Source: Platanthera guangdongensis
Taxonomy: Eukaryota > Streptophyta > Magnoliopsida > Asparagales > Orchidaceae
Direction of reading: 5' to 3'
NCBI GenBank assembly: GCA_039583875.1
Contig: CM077157.1
Coordinates: 75,082,346 to 75,146,345, forward strand
Length of the DNA: 64,000 bases
Shown piece by piece: positions 24,918 to 35,071 of this stretch. Every line of letters starts with the position of its first letter. Position 1 is the stretch's first letter. The translations under genes were made by a program, and so were the position numbers. Under the pieces are notes generated by a model, which was not told the origin of the DNA, ran no database searches, and saw only the letters and a list, made by a program, of their open reading frames with translations.

Positions 24918-26250
24918 TGTAACATCCCTCAAACTTCGAGACCCCTAGGAGTGGTTTTGTCATGACCAGGACATGACAAAATCCTAAGATGCCCTAGAAG
25001 ACCAAATGAACTTAGGCATGAAGATGAAAACTACCTTGGGCTGCAAATAGTAATTTTCAATTACCCACCATAGGGCTTTACTTTTGGGTTTCAACTTGAC
25101 TCCATGACTCCAACATAACACCCCTAACCCTTATGAGGACCTTGGGTTACCAAGGACCCATTGGGGTCAACCAAAGAGACTAAGCTGACAAAGTTAACCC
25201 TAGCCCCAAAATGGTCAAAGTGCCCTAAGTAATTGGTCATGTGGCCTCCAAGTTGCCAAGCTAAACGTATCCAACCCTTCCTAGACCTTAGGGGAGGCCA
25301 ATGGGTCACCAAGGGCCCATTGGGGTCAACCCAAAAGGTCATTTTGACCAAAGTCAACTCAATCAAGTTTTAGGTCAAACTAGCTCAAGTTGACCTAACC
25401 TAGCCCAATCCATTTGGGCTAAGCCCAATTGAGGTGCTCCACTAGCCTAATGAGGTCTAGAATTACCCAAAATACCACTCATATTATGTAAGTGGTGAGT
25501 AGGAGAGAGAAAACTCAATTTCTCCCAATTTTGAGGAGAGAGAAAGAGGAGAGAGAAGGCCATTAATGGCCATGGGAGACCAAGAGTTCTTCTCCTCACC
25601 ACCAAAGGCTGGGTACATTCTCACCTCATCAATTTAGAGGATTTTAACATTCATGGCCGACCCCCTAGGTTGTTGCATTCACTGAATTTTTAGTTGGCCG
25701 AAAATGGCTTTCAAGGCCGTTAATGGCAATTGATGCCATTACCCCTCTCCTCTCCCCCAATTGCTTCTTTTAAAAGCTTCATTGGACTCAGAGGAGTCTT
25801 TTCCTTCACTTACCAGCAGAACTTGTATCCTTTGGTAGTGCTGTTACAGATCACCGAGCGGCGCCACCACCGTCCATGGCAACCCGACGATCGGACTGAC
25901 TCCAGCTCTTCCAAAAGGTCCTGTCTCTCTCTCCTTATCCAGTGGATAGATCCACTGCTATCGGCGGATTGATTCGAGTCCAAACGGCTCTAGATCTGGC
26001 TTTCCAAGGGACTCGATTTTGAGCTTTAAATTCCAATCACCACTCACTGTTCCGGAGACCTCCGGCCGGCCAACCACCGCGAATCGCCAGCCACTACCTA
26101 AAAGAAGTTGGTGGTTGTTTAGACCGGCAGGGAAGAGGCGCGGGTGGACGGGAAATCACGGCTAAACATCGCCCAGGATGAGCCAATCCTGGCCGTTGGC
26201 GCGCTGGGGAAGACAATAGGATCCTGTCGGTTATGCATTAAGATTCATGC
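24918..26250 (+). mobile_element. Gypsy chromovirus LTR, 5' part (G)
   Basis: It starts TGTAACATCCCTC, close to the LTR start of F (TGTAACATCTC at 32540). It shows the same succession of blocks: GGTCAA/GTCAACC-rich sequence, GAGAGAGAAA purine sequence, then a CGGCCGGCCAACCACC block near 26050. It is clearly a diverged relative of the F LTR. The right limit is uncertain. A segment CAAATAGTAATTTTCAATTA occurs both at about 25044 and at 26281. Confidence 0.55.
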
Positions 26251-26304
26251 CACCATCTTTATTAACACCAAGGTAGTTTTCAAATAGTAATTTTCAATTA
26301 GGCA

Positions 26305-26580
26305 CACCACTACTTCCTGCTACTCCTTTCACAGGCACAACCCCACAATTATCACAAGTGTCAAGGGTATTTTCCTGACTTACCACGCCAGTACTTCCTG
26401 CAACTCCCCTTCACATGTACCACCCATGACCATCAAGCATTACAAAGGGTATTTCCTGGGCACACTAGTACTTCCTGCTACTCCCCTTCACAGGTAGAAC
26501 CCAATAGCACAAGCATCACAAGGGTATTTTCCTGGACTACCAGTCCAGTACTTCCTGCTACTGCCCTTCGCATGTCTAAC
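26305..26580. repeat. About 80-bp tandem repeat
   Basis: Four units are keyed by TACTTCCTGCTACTCCCCTT, at 26311, 26392, 26469 and 26549. Each holds AAGGGTATTTTCCTGG. Confidence 0.8.
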
Positions 26581-26624
26581 TCGTCGACTCCTTAAACTAC
26601 ACATTTATCACGGAGTCTTCTCCG

Positions 26625-26940
26625 GTGCGTATATGCAACATCACCAATCCATATCAACCTGTCCAGATGGGCTTCACACAGCATGCCTATTCCGTACTCC
26701 TTTTTCGGATCTATATGCCAAATGATTCGGGATTCCATGAATCAACCCAAGAGACTCCCATAACAATCCACCCTCTGGTGGGGGAATCATATGCACATAC
26801 TAGAAAGGAAGCCTTCACATGGCTAGGAAGAAAAGTCATTACCCTCGAAGACCGCTTCGACGCCATGAGCTCCTAACTGACTGAAATGAATCGCAACGTC
26901 TTTTCCTCCGCAACGCTGGCCTCGGATCTCTCGTCGGAAC
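26625..26940 (+). pseudogene. Unrecognised coding-like fragment
   Basis: An 83-residue frame continues past one TAA at 26874. Around the stop it reads KVITLEDRFDAMSS, then LTEMNRNV, a heptad-like pattern as found near the N-terminus of some retroelement gags. Nothing else identifies it. It may be part of the element whose minus-strand LTR (K) follows, or unrelated. Confidence 0.25.
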
Positions 26941-27164
26941 TCCTCAACACCACCGATGGTCGGTTCTCCTTCCTCCTGCTCCTTTTTCCTCTCTTTCTCT
27001 CTCTAGGATTTTAAAAAGATGAAGGACAAAATGAAAATGAGAACGTCCTTCTCATCCACGGCCTTAAGGAATCAGGGAGGCACCTCAGCCATCAGATCCT
27101 AGCTGAAGATTTGGATAGCCATGATTTTGCCACAAAATCACATTTTTGCCTAAGACGGACTGTG

Positions 27165-27723
27165 ACACGCCCGTGTCCTAGGCCGTGTGCCTCAAGCGGT
27201 GCTCAACCGACTTATCCAGTCCAGTGACACGCCCATGTGACACGCCCGTGTAACGGGCTGTGTCACCTGACACGCCTTTAGACACGCTCATGTCTATGGC
27301 CGTGTTCTTCAGGCTGCACAAAATCGAGATCAACTCGAGAGGGACACGACCTGTTTTATGCCCGTGTCCTAGGTCGTATGGCCATACACGGCACTAGACA
27401 CGCCCCAGCTCAACTTCATCGAGCTGAAATTCATCAACTCGCGAGGACACGCCCTGTGACACGCCCGTGTCACAGGCCGTGTTCTCTGCACTCGACAATC
27501 GTCGACCGAATCATCTTCGTCTACCTGAAATTCATTGAACCGCGAGGACGAGCCATGTAACACGCCCGTGTCATAGGCCGTGTACTCTACACTTGACAAT
27601 CGTCGACCATATTTTGTCGACTACTCGTCGACTGCGCACCCAATAAGTACATTCCCTAGGACACGCCCGTGTCCCAGGCCGTGTCACCCAATTTTACCAA
27701 ATTCTGGGCTTTGGGGTGTTACA
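27165..27723 (-). mobile_element. Gypsy LTR K, 5' end (minus strand)
   Basis: The minus-strand sequence starting at 27723 reads TGTAACACCCCAAAGCCC, the usual start of Tekay/Del LTRs, and abuts the ORF3 tail of SIRE D exactly. K therefore appears to be inserted in D. It is packed with dyads of the type GACACGCCCGTGTC followed by CTAGGCCGTGT (near 27165, 27225, 27240, 27350, 27447, 27460, 27558 and 27660). The left limit is not known; it may extend toward 26.6 kb. Short ORFs here are repeat translation. Confidence 0.55.
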
Positions 27724-27994
27724 AAAGCTGTCAACCCAAACAGAGAAATCATATTCAGACAGCCTTCTGGAAGTTCTGATATAGGAAACCCGGAAAAGGA
27801 AAAGCTGAAGAAAAAACATTAAACATTCTGCTTAATTTTTTATATAGATTTTGAACTCTTAATGTTATTTCACAAAGCTACATTGTAAATATCTGCTGCA
27901 AGTTTTAAGTTTTTCTGCCAGATATATTTTTTTTCTTTTGCTTTGTGAATATTTTTTTGTTTGGATTGGTGACCTCACCCAAATAGGGGGAGAT
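27724..27994 (+). pseudogene. SIRE D: end of ORF3 and polypurine tract
   Basis: The frame KAVNPNREIIFRQPSGS (stop at about 27822) aligns with the C-terminal end of ORF3 in A (ALNPNREIKLIKGMEK). It is followed by untranslated sequence and the tract AAATAGGGGGAGAT at 27981-27994, identical to that of A and C. Everything upstream in D is missing, cut at the end of LTR K. Confidence 0.75.
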
Positions 27995-29580
27995 TGTTGG
28001 ATCCCTAGTTTGATTTGAGATAGGTCCACTATCTAGCATAATTGACCCAACATGTATAGCCAGGGTCATGTCTGTGTTCTAGAGTTTAGCCTAAGTCCTT
28101 AGAAACAACCACACATGGACCAGCCAACAGAAGACTGTAGAAGACTCAGACATAGAAGAAAATCAAGTTCAGGAAAGTGAGTTTGACGTTCATCGAACTC
28201 AACTCGACGAAAGTCGTGCTCCGCTCGACGAACTCAGAGCAAATTCTCTGAGTTGAGCTCGATGATATTCGATCTCAGGTCGAGAAATTCTGGGGGATCA
28301 ACTTCAACACATTAAGTCCAGAATCCTTTCTCCGAACTCAGGTAGACGAAGTTTCATTATCAGCTCGACGAACTTAGAGCACAAAAATGGGAAGTTCTTC
28401 ACAGAAAATAGTTAGCTGATCTCAGGTCGATGAACTTAGTTCTCAGGTCAACGAATAAGGATTCCCAGGTCGACGAACAAGATTTCTCAGCTCGACGAAC
28501 TCTGCACTCAGGTCGACGAAATCTGTTCTCTACTCGATGATTGTTGTGCAGTTATAGACTTAGAATTTTCCACTCTTTTTGTCCTTATTCTATTGTAGTA
28601 ATTCCTGAATAATCAATTCTTATATTCTCTGGAAATAGCCGTTATTGGCAGCATTGATTATGGTATTCATCAAGATTATTACTTGCCGTTTTGTTTTAAT
28701 AGGACAATTGGGGAAATCCTTTTATGCAATTTTCTCTCCAGCCAGATTTTCATTCTCCAGGCAGTCAGCATTCAATGCAGATAATTCAAATTTAAAGGAG
28801 AAATTAGACAGAGACATAGAAAAGACATTCTTCTCTTTCAGTCGACAACACACAACAGATAACAAGGATAGCAGAACACAAAAAGAAAGACAGGCACTAG
28901 AAATTATTCAAAAAAAAGGCTATGTCTGTCTTCATCATGGGTTCTTCCTCCAAGAAGCTGAAAAGAGACAATTAACTTCTATCTGTCGACAACTTTCTAG
29001 AGATCTTTTCAAGAAGACCTACTCACCCTGCAAAGCTTCTACTCTTCCTGAACAAATCTTCATCTCAGGGGAACTTTGACAACATCAAGATCCACTAGTC
29101 TTGTCAGTTGTTTTAAGAAAGAGAAGACACCATAACTCTCTCACCCCCTCTCTGTACAAAGGGTTCTTTAACTCCCTCCAAAAGTTATTCCTTGGTTGCA
29201 AGTCTCCTGATCAAAAGACTTGAGTTGGTTTTTGAGCACCTGATCAAAAGCTCATTGGTGGCAGTCACCTGATCAAAACTTGTAGTGGATTCCTACCAGG
29301 GTGGTAGAAGAGTGGATATACCCAGGTTGGGGAACAACTATAAAAATTCTTGTGTTGTCTGATTGCCCTTTTCTTTTTATTCTTGATGTGCCTATGATAG
29401 ATTAGGTTATATGTGCTGTGTTAGAATAGCTTAATTTAGGATAACTGTTATCTTACTATTAATCTGATACCTCTCAACTCATTACTCTGATATTATTTCT
29501 TAAGCAGTAAAAAGATTTTTTATTACTCTATTCACCACCCCCCCCCCTCTAGAGTAAATCAGGTTTAACCCTCACTTTCA
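27995..29580 (+). mobile_element. 3' LTR of SIRE D
   Basis: It runs TGTTGGATCCC...CTTTCA, 1586 bp. It is the same family as the 5' LTR of B (47468), sharing the TTGGATCCCTAG start and the TCGACGAAC motif array at about 28185-28545. It has a promoter-like block GGGGAACAACTATAAAAATT (29329-29348) and the terminal hairpin at 29523-29557. The 144-residue ORF at 28645-29079 lies wholly in the LTR and has no protein likeness. D sits inside the 5' LTR of F. Confidence 0.85.
28185..28545. repeat. TCGACGAAC motif array in LTR D
   Basis: About a dozen copies of CAG[CG]TCGACGAAC lie mostly in direct orientation at irregular 25-50 bp spacing. The first ones are paired with the inverse TTCATCGAAC. Confidence 0.8.
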
Positions 29581-30655
29581 TGCATGTGCATAAAAGTAAA
29601 TTTATGGCGGGTCATGCGGTACTGGTCCAATCATCACACCGATGGTAATACGGTGACTCTAGCGAGGTGTGATGCTTTGAGGGGCCAGTGGGTTGTTTTA
29701 TACTGCCGTCTGGAGGACGATCCCCAAAAATGCACACTCGACCAAAAAGACTGGTAGGTAGCTGAAAATAGTACGCAGAGACTGTAGAGTGCACCTAGGA
29801 CGTGTACATGGTGTATGGGAGGTCTAGGTCTGGTAGTTTATATACCCGCCTAGGAGTGGGGACGCCCGCTCCACTGCTGTCGTAGCCACAACTGTGGTGC
29901 TAGAGAGTGATGCTAGCTCCAAAAAGCGGGAACTAAAGGTCTGTGATCACAGAGTCACGTGTGTGAGTTGCACTTGCATGGATCATAAAATGCATGCATA
30001 TCATGCATTCATAACTAGGTCATCAGCACCATATGATACTATAAATTAGTATGAACTCTTTTATATGATAAGTTATATTTGGAAACCTTAACTTATAAGT
30101 TTGTACGAGTATTCATATAAGTTAAGGTACTTCTGTGATGGTAATTTAGTAATAGCATATTCTACTTGTCGTTCTTTACTCTGTTTTACTTGCAATACCT
30201 TGTTTACTTGCAGTACCTTACTTACTTTTTGTACAGTTCATCATACCTTACACGTGCTATATATATAGAACTGCTAAAGTTGAAATTGATTGATACTATA
30301 TATACTTGTTAGCATAGCTCCACTGTCACCTGCTTCTTTTTATACCCTTTTTTGTACTCTGCTTCATCCTCCCGCTCGGTGCCTAGGAGTTGCGGGGGCT
30401 AGGTGTGGATGAAACGGCTTAGTCTTTATGACTAACTGTCGGTTCTGACCAAATCATTTTAGGAGCTCGAGGAGATGGGTTCCAGCACGACTAGCAGGAC
30501 GAGGTGACAGGACGTGAGGAGCTGATACCACCACCACCTACTACTACTACTGCAGCCCGTCGTTAGGTTGGACGAGTTTTCTGATGAGAGTTTAGCTTCT
30601 GCTTTGTTGTCGTTTTGAGAGAGAGAGATTTGATATCAAGTACAGGGCATAATCC
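29581..30655 (+). mobile_element. 5' LTR of chromovirus F, 3' part
   Basis: From GCATAAAAGTAAATTTATGGCGG this segment matches 46723-47467 of the 3' LTR of F over about 700 bp (GTGGCGGGTCATGCGG, CAGTCTGGAGGACGATCC, TTAGCATAGCTCCACT). The left part of this LTR is cut off by SIRE D at 29580. The right end runs into RNase H sequence near 30660 with no primer site, gag or protease. Confidence 0.7.
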
Positions 30656-31060
30656 CTTTTCGCTTTTGTTGTACATAATTTAGAGCTCGGGGCAGTGGTA
30701 TTTACATTGAAGATTTGGAGGCATTAACTATAGGGGGTTCATTATGACATCTTTTCGGATCACAAAAACCTCAAGTATGTTGACACGCAGAAAGACCTGA
30801 ACCTACGCAAAAGAAGATGGCTTGAATTTTTGTGCGACTATGATTACACCATGCATTATCATCCGAGGAAGGAGAACACCGTGGCAGATGCCTTGAGTAG
30901 GAGAGCCAGCACCTCAAGACCAAAGCCTCGGGTGATGTCTACAGAACTGCTGCAGATGCTAGAGTATATTTATCGGGAGTACTTGAACTCCCTGGTCCTT
31001 GAGTGTGATATACGAGAGCACATCAATATATAATAGAGGCTAAATGCAGCTTTGGAGCCA
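30656..31060 (+). pseudogene. Chromovirus F RNase H
   Basis: The frame HNLELGAVVFTLKIWRH runs through two stops into DIFSDHKNLKYVDTQKDLN, then LEFLCDYDYTMHYHPRKENT and VADALSRRAS. This is the C-terminal half of a Ty3-type RNase H. RT, protease and gag are deleted between the 5' LTR and this point. Confidence 0.8.
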
Positions 31061-32510
31061 GTATTCAGGGCCCTGTAATGGGGCAGGATAGAGGATTATT
31101 TATTGCGTGATGACCTCGTTCATTTCCGTGGTCATGTTTATGTACCCGTAGGAGGTGGTATCCGGGAGTATATACTCAGAGAGGCACACTGTTCTCAGTA
31201 CTCGGTGCACCCCGGTATCACCAAGATGACAGCGGATCTGCGGAGGAGCATGTATTGGCCGTGAATGAAGGGGAGATCATCTACTTAGTGACACACTACG
31301 AGACATGCCAGTGGGTAAAGACAGAGTGCAAGAGCCCAGGAGAGTTACTACAGTCACTGTCAGTGCCTGAGTGGAAGTTTGAATATATCACTATGGACTT
31401 CATGCACGGATTGTCTTGCTCCCACTCAGGGCACGATTATATTTGGATCATTGTTGATAGACTAACCAAGGTTGCCCAGTTTATACCGATCAGGAAGGAT
31501 AGCTCAGTTGCTGCTTTGGCGAGGTTGTTTCTGGAGCAGGTCGTCAAGTACCACGGGGTCCCTAGGACGATTGTCTCGGATCATGATGTTCGATTAACTT
31601 CTAGGGAGTGGACAGCAGTGCAGGCGTACTTGGGTTCTCAGCTTGCTTTTAGCATCACTTTCCATCCACAGACTGACGTCCAGATAGAGCAGACCATCAG
31701 GACTATGGAGGATCTACTATGTTTGTGTATATTGGATATGGGAGGCCCTGGGAGAGACTGCTGTCACTGATTAAGTTCTCCTACCAAACAGTCACCAGAC
31801 GAGCATTGGGATGACAAATTATGAGGCTCTTTACGGCAGGAAGTGTCAGACACCACTATCTTGGGTTCAGGATGAGGACCCCAGGACACTTGGATCAGAA
31901 TACATAGAGGATACGAATGCTCAGATACGATTGATCAGGGATCAGATGCTGGAGGTTTAGAGTATGCAAGCTAAGCACTACGATGTGCGGTATCGGAAGG
32001 TGGAATTCCAGGTGGGGGCATAGTGTTCTTGAAGATACGTTTGATGCATGGTGTTTCTCGGGTGCGGAGGCACAAGAAGCTCGGCCCTCGATATATGGGG
32101 CCATATTTGATCTTGGAGCGGATCGACACCTTGTCTTATAGGCTGAAGCTACCGCCAGAGTTAGGGACCTTGCACGACGTCTTTCACATCTCCTTTCTAT
32201 GGAGAGCTCTCCTTCGGCCAGAGCAGCATATTACCACTACAGCAGGCCCGTTAGCACCTGATAGATCAGTTCGTTTAGAGCCGGTCCGGATCGATGACAC
32301 CGCGGTCCGAGTGCTGCGGAAGAAGAAGGTTCCCCTAGTGAAGGTTGTGTGGTCCAACCATGGTCGGGAGGACCACACCTGGGAGCCGAGGGATCTGATT
32401 CTAAAGCGGCACCCGGAGCTTTTTACCTCAGGTAATACTTTAATTCTGTTTAAAGTTCCTAAACTCTTATGTTTATAATCCTTGTAGACCCGAACTTAAA
32501 TTTCGGGGAC
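31061..32510 (+). pseudogene. Chromovirus F integrase with chromodomain
   Basis: The linker near 31160-31340 has a stop in YWP*MKGE. The core at 31255-31770 has DFMHGLSCSHSGHDYIWIIVD (first Asp), IVSDHDVRLTSREW (second Asp, SDHD for SDRD) and the Glu region in EQTIRTMEDLL. The C-terminal part at 32023-32478 has FLKIRLMHGVSRVRRHKKLG and LGTLHDVFHISFL, and the chromodomain at its end (VKVVWSNHGREDHTWEPRDLI). A frameshift region lies at 31770-32020. Downstream ATTTCGGGGACAAAATT is the usual sequence before Tekay 3' LTRs. Confidence 0.85.
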
Positions 32511-32539
32511 AAAATTGCTTTTTTTTATTTATTGCGATT

Positions 32540-32686
32540 TGTAACATCTCATTTCCTATTAGACCCCTCTACTTAGATTGGGTTAGGAAATGTGGTGGGG
32601 GAATGGGTTTAGGCTATGTTTGATCCAAGGAGTCAGGGTGTAGTCACATAGGACCCACTATAGGGCCTTGTTAACCCAAGTCAAAC
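32540..32686 (+). mobile_element. 3' LTR of chromovirus F, segment 1
   Basis: It starts TGTAACATCTC just after integrase and is interrupted at 32686 by SIRE A. The last five bases, CAAAC, are the target-site duplication of A. Confidence 0.8.
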
Positions 32687-32864
32687 TGTTGGAACACCCA
32701 ATTACTAATTTGGGTCAGGATCACTATGTCTCTAGAAAACCAATGTTTGACCTCCTGTATAGCTCAAAAGGTCAATTAGAATTGAGTCTAAGGGTTAGAA
32801 GTCTAAGTTTGGAAGCTGCCCTCAAGACCAAGACTTTTTCAGTTTGAGACTAAGTCATATCGTC

Positions 32865-33150
32865 GAGCTCAGCACGACGATTCGTCGAACTCCGATCGAC
32901 GATCGTTTAGCTCAACTTCGACAGATCGTCGAACTCCATTCGACGATCGCTGAGCTCAACTTCCACATATCGTCGAACTCCATTCGACGATCGATGAGCT
33001 CAGTTCGACGATCTTGACACAGCTTTGGATCTCTATCTCTGAGCTCAGTTCGACGGTCTTTGAGCTCAGATCGACGATATTTTGTTGCAATATAAATCCA
33101 TATCGCTGAGCTCAGTTCAACGATAGCAGAGCTCAGTTCGACGTTTTCAG
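32865..33150. repeat. ATCGTCGAA/TTCGACGAT inverted-repeat array in left LTR A
   Basis: Several near-perfect hairpins have arms ATCGTCGAA and TTCGACGAT with the loop CTCCA, and there are single GAGCTCAGTTCGACGAT units. The right LTR A carries the same array at 42201-42480. Confidence 0.85.
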
Positions 33151-34170
33151 ATAACTTCAAGGATGTTTCAAGATTCAAATTCAAATCTGTTAAGGAGTTA
33201 TTCTGCAATTAATTCAGAAGATTTTCTAGCCGTTTTCATTTATTTCTGAACCAAGTTTCAAGAGATTTTCAGGGAATATTTCTATGGACTTTCCTCCAGA
33301 AGAAATTTTTGTAATTAAGGATGCAATTAATGCAGGCCAATGACTATTCTTGACAGAGGATGTTTTTCTATTCAGTATCAGAGAATAAAAGACAAGAATT
33401 TTTGAATCTCTCTATCAGACAGACACACAGACAGACAGAAAGACAGACATCAGTAATCTTCAGAACAAGAACAAAAATATTCTGTCTCAAAGAATTCTCA
33501 AGAACACACATCCAAGGAGATCAAATTTTCTGAAATCTTCAGATCTCCCTTGTCTCAAGTGTTCAAGGCCAACATATTTCAAGACTCCAGACACCTAACA
33601 TTTCAGTTGTTGTTGAAATCATCTTTTGATGGAGCTCAATTTCTGAAGGCCTATCACCCTACAGCAAAGCTTCTTTTCCTGAAGATCTCAAGGACTCAGG
33701 GGGAGCTTTGACACCATCAATCCACATAGTCTTCTCAACTGTTTGAGAAAGAGAAGACTTCCATCACTCTCTCACCCCCATCTCTATAAAGGGTTTCTCA
33801 AACTCCCTTCAAAAGTTTGAGTTTGGTTTTTGAGCACCTTGTCAAAAGCTCATTGGTGGCAAGACACCTGATCAAAAAATCTGGTTTGGTTTTTGAGCAC
33901 CTTTTCAAAAGCTCATTGGTGCCCAGGATACCTGATCAACTCATCCTGCAGTGGATTCCTACCTAGGGTGGTAGAAGAGTGGATGTACCCAAGTTTAGGG
34001 GAACCACTATATTTCCTTGTATCATCTAGTTTTGCTTGTCTTTATTTTTGTTTCTGGCTGTGATTGTTCTGTGATTATCTTATGATTAGTTTAGCTCTGT
34101 GATTAGATTTATTAACTGCTTCCCTACTTACTCACATTACAATAATTGTTGTAAAAAGTTTTCAAGCACC

Positions 34171-34205
34171 ATATACTCTATTCACCCCCGCCCTCTAGAG
34201 TATAT
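34171..34205 (+). other. Conserved C-loop hairpin near the LTR 3' end (A, left)
   Basis: Stem ATATACTCTA (34171-34180) pairs fully with TAGAGTATAT (34196-34205) around TTCACCCCCGCCCTC. It ends 20 bp before the LTR end. Equivalents are at 43507-43542, 49218-49254, 29523-29557 and 57899-57928. The role is unknown. Confidence 0.75.
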
Positions 34206-34225
34206 CAGATCTAGCTGCACTTTCA

Positions 34226-34796
34226 CAAACTAGCCCAAATTGGGGTCTTAGCTACACATTCGTCCAACCATTATACCTCCAACCCTAATAACAATCTAAG
34301 TGAACCATAAGCCATGTCATTTGGTCACCTATTGACCCAAGTTGACCCAAGTCAACCCTAACCTTAATTTGGTCAAACCCACACCTAAAGGCCCAATTAG
34401 TCCAAGTGGGGCGCCACCATGGCCCAACCCAAGTTGGGTGATACCATTGGGTCCATGACCATCAAGTGGGGCTAGCCCACTCATCATGGGACCAAGTCAA
34501 TCTAAAAAGTCAACAAGTCAACTTAGGGCTTAAAGAGAGGAAATGATATGAGCCAAGCCCATTCCTAATGGACTACGCCCATGGCTCAAGGCCCATGACC
34601 AACCCAAGAGGTCAATGGCAGCCCTTAACCCCCAAAATTAGGAGAGAGAATACATGCATGGGGGTAGCTTAGGAATTTTGGAGAAAATGAGGAGAGAGGA
34701 GAGAGGGAAAGACGGGATGGAGGCCATATGGCCCTCCTTCCCTCTGCCCAAGCTCATGGTTGAGCTCCTAAGGCTCTTCTCAGCAAGATTGAGTGG
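34226..34796 (+). repeat. 571-bp copy of the sequence flanking SIRE A on the right
   Basis: This is nearly identical to 43563-44133: I count two differences (C/T in AAAGAC/TGGG and T/C in GAGCTC/TCC). It is LTR sequence of F, beginning with the CAAAC target copy. It joins the gag end of A at 34796/34797 without obvious homology. Confidence 0.85.
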
Positions 34797-35061
34797 AGCT
34801 CGACGATCTGACCCAAGATCGTCGAACGCAACTCCAAGATCGTCGAACAGAGGTCAGAGCTCTGGAAATATTTTCAAGGGCAAATCAAAATTCTATCCTA
34901 AGGGTCCTTCATCCCAAATCTTTAACCCTTATACTGAATGGATTATACCTCCAAGGAGATATCATCCTGAAGGAAATAAGAGTCAACCTGGGATGTCTTT
35001 TATTTCAGAATTTAAAGGTTATCAACCTAGGCCCAAGGTAAACTGGGTCAAAAACAAATGA
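34797..35061 (+). pseudogene. SIRE A gag, C-terminal end only
   Basis: The open frame crosses the junction from F-derived sequence. Its A part shows two RSSN units made by the motif array, then NPYTEWIIPPRRYHPEGNKS and WVKNK before TGA at 35059. It aligns with the same end of gag in B (WVIPPKRYHPLGYKS, WVKNI). The capsid and zinc knuckle are missing because the whole 5' part of the element is absent here. Confidence 0.8.
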
Positions 35062-35071
35062 ATTATCTTAT

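Larger units (their letters stand above)
32687..34225 (+). mobile_element. Left LTR of SIRE A (solo-like, with target duplication on both sides)
   Basis: It runs TGTTGGAACACC...CTTTCA, 1539 bp, and matches the right LTR at 42023-43562 with roughly 2-3% differences by eye. CAAAC lies both just before (32682-32686) and just after it (34226-34230), so it looks like a complete solo LTR. What follows is F LTR sequence and not a primer site. The motif array is at 32865-33150 and the terminal hairpin at 34171-34205. Confidence 0.85.

Noticed and set aside
24310..24963. 217-residue minus-strand ORF
   Set aside because: It reads through the 142-bp tandem repeat; the period is not a multiple of three, so frames change between units, which does not suit a protein repeat.
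28185..28545. Heat-shock elements (GAA/TTC modules) as in the heat-activated ONSEN LTRs
   Set aside because: GAA and TTC occur within TCGACGAAC, but the spacing needed for contiguous nGAAn/nTTCn modules is not kept.
28645..29079. 144-residue ORF as a possible host gene
   Set aside because: It lies wholly within LTR D and has no homologous open frame in LTR B of the same family.
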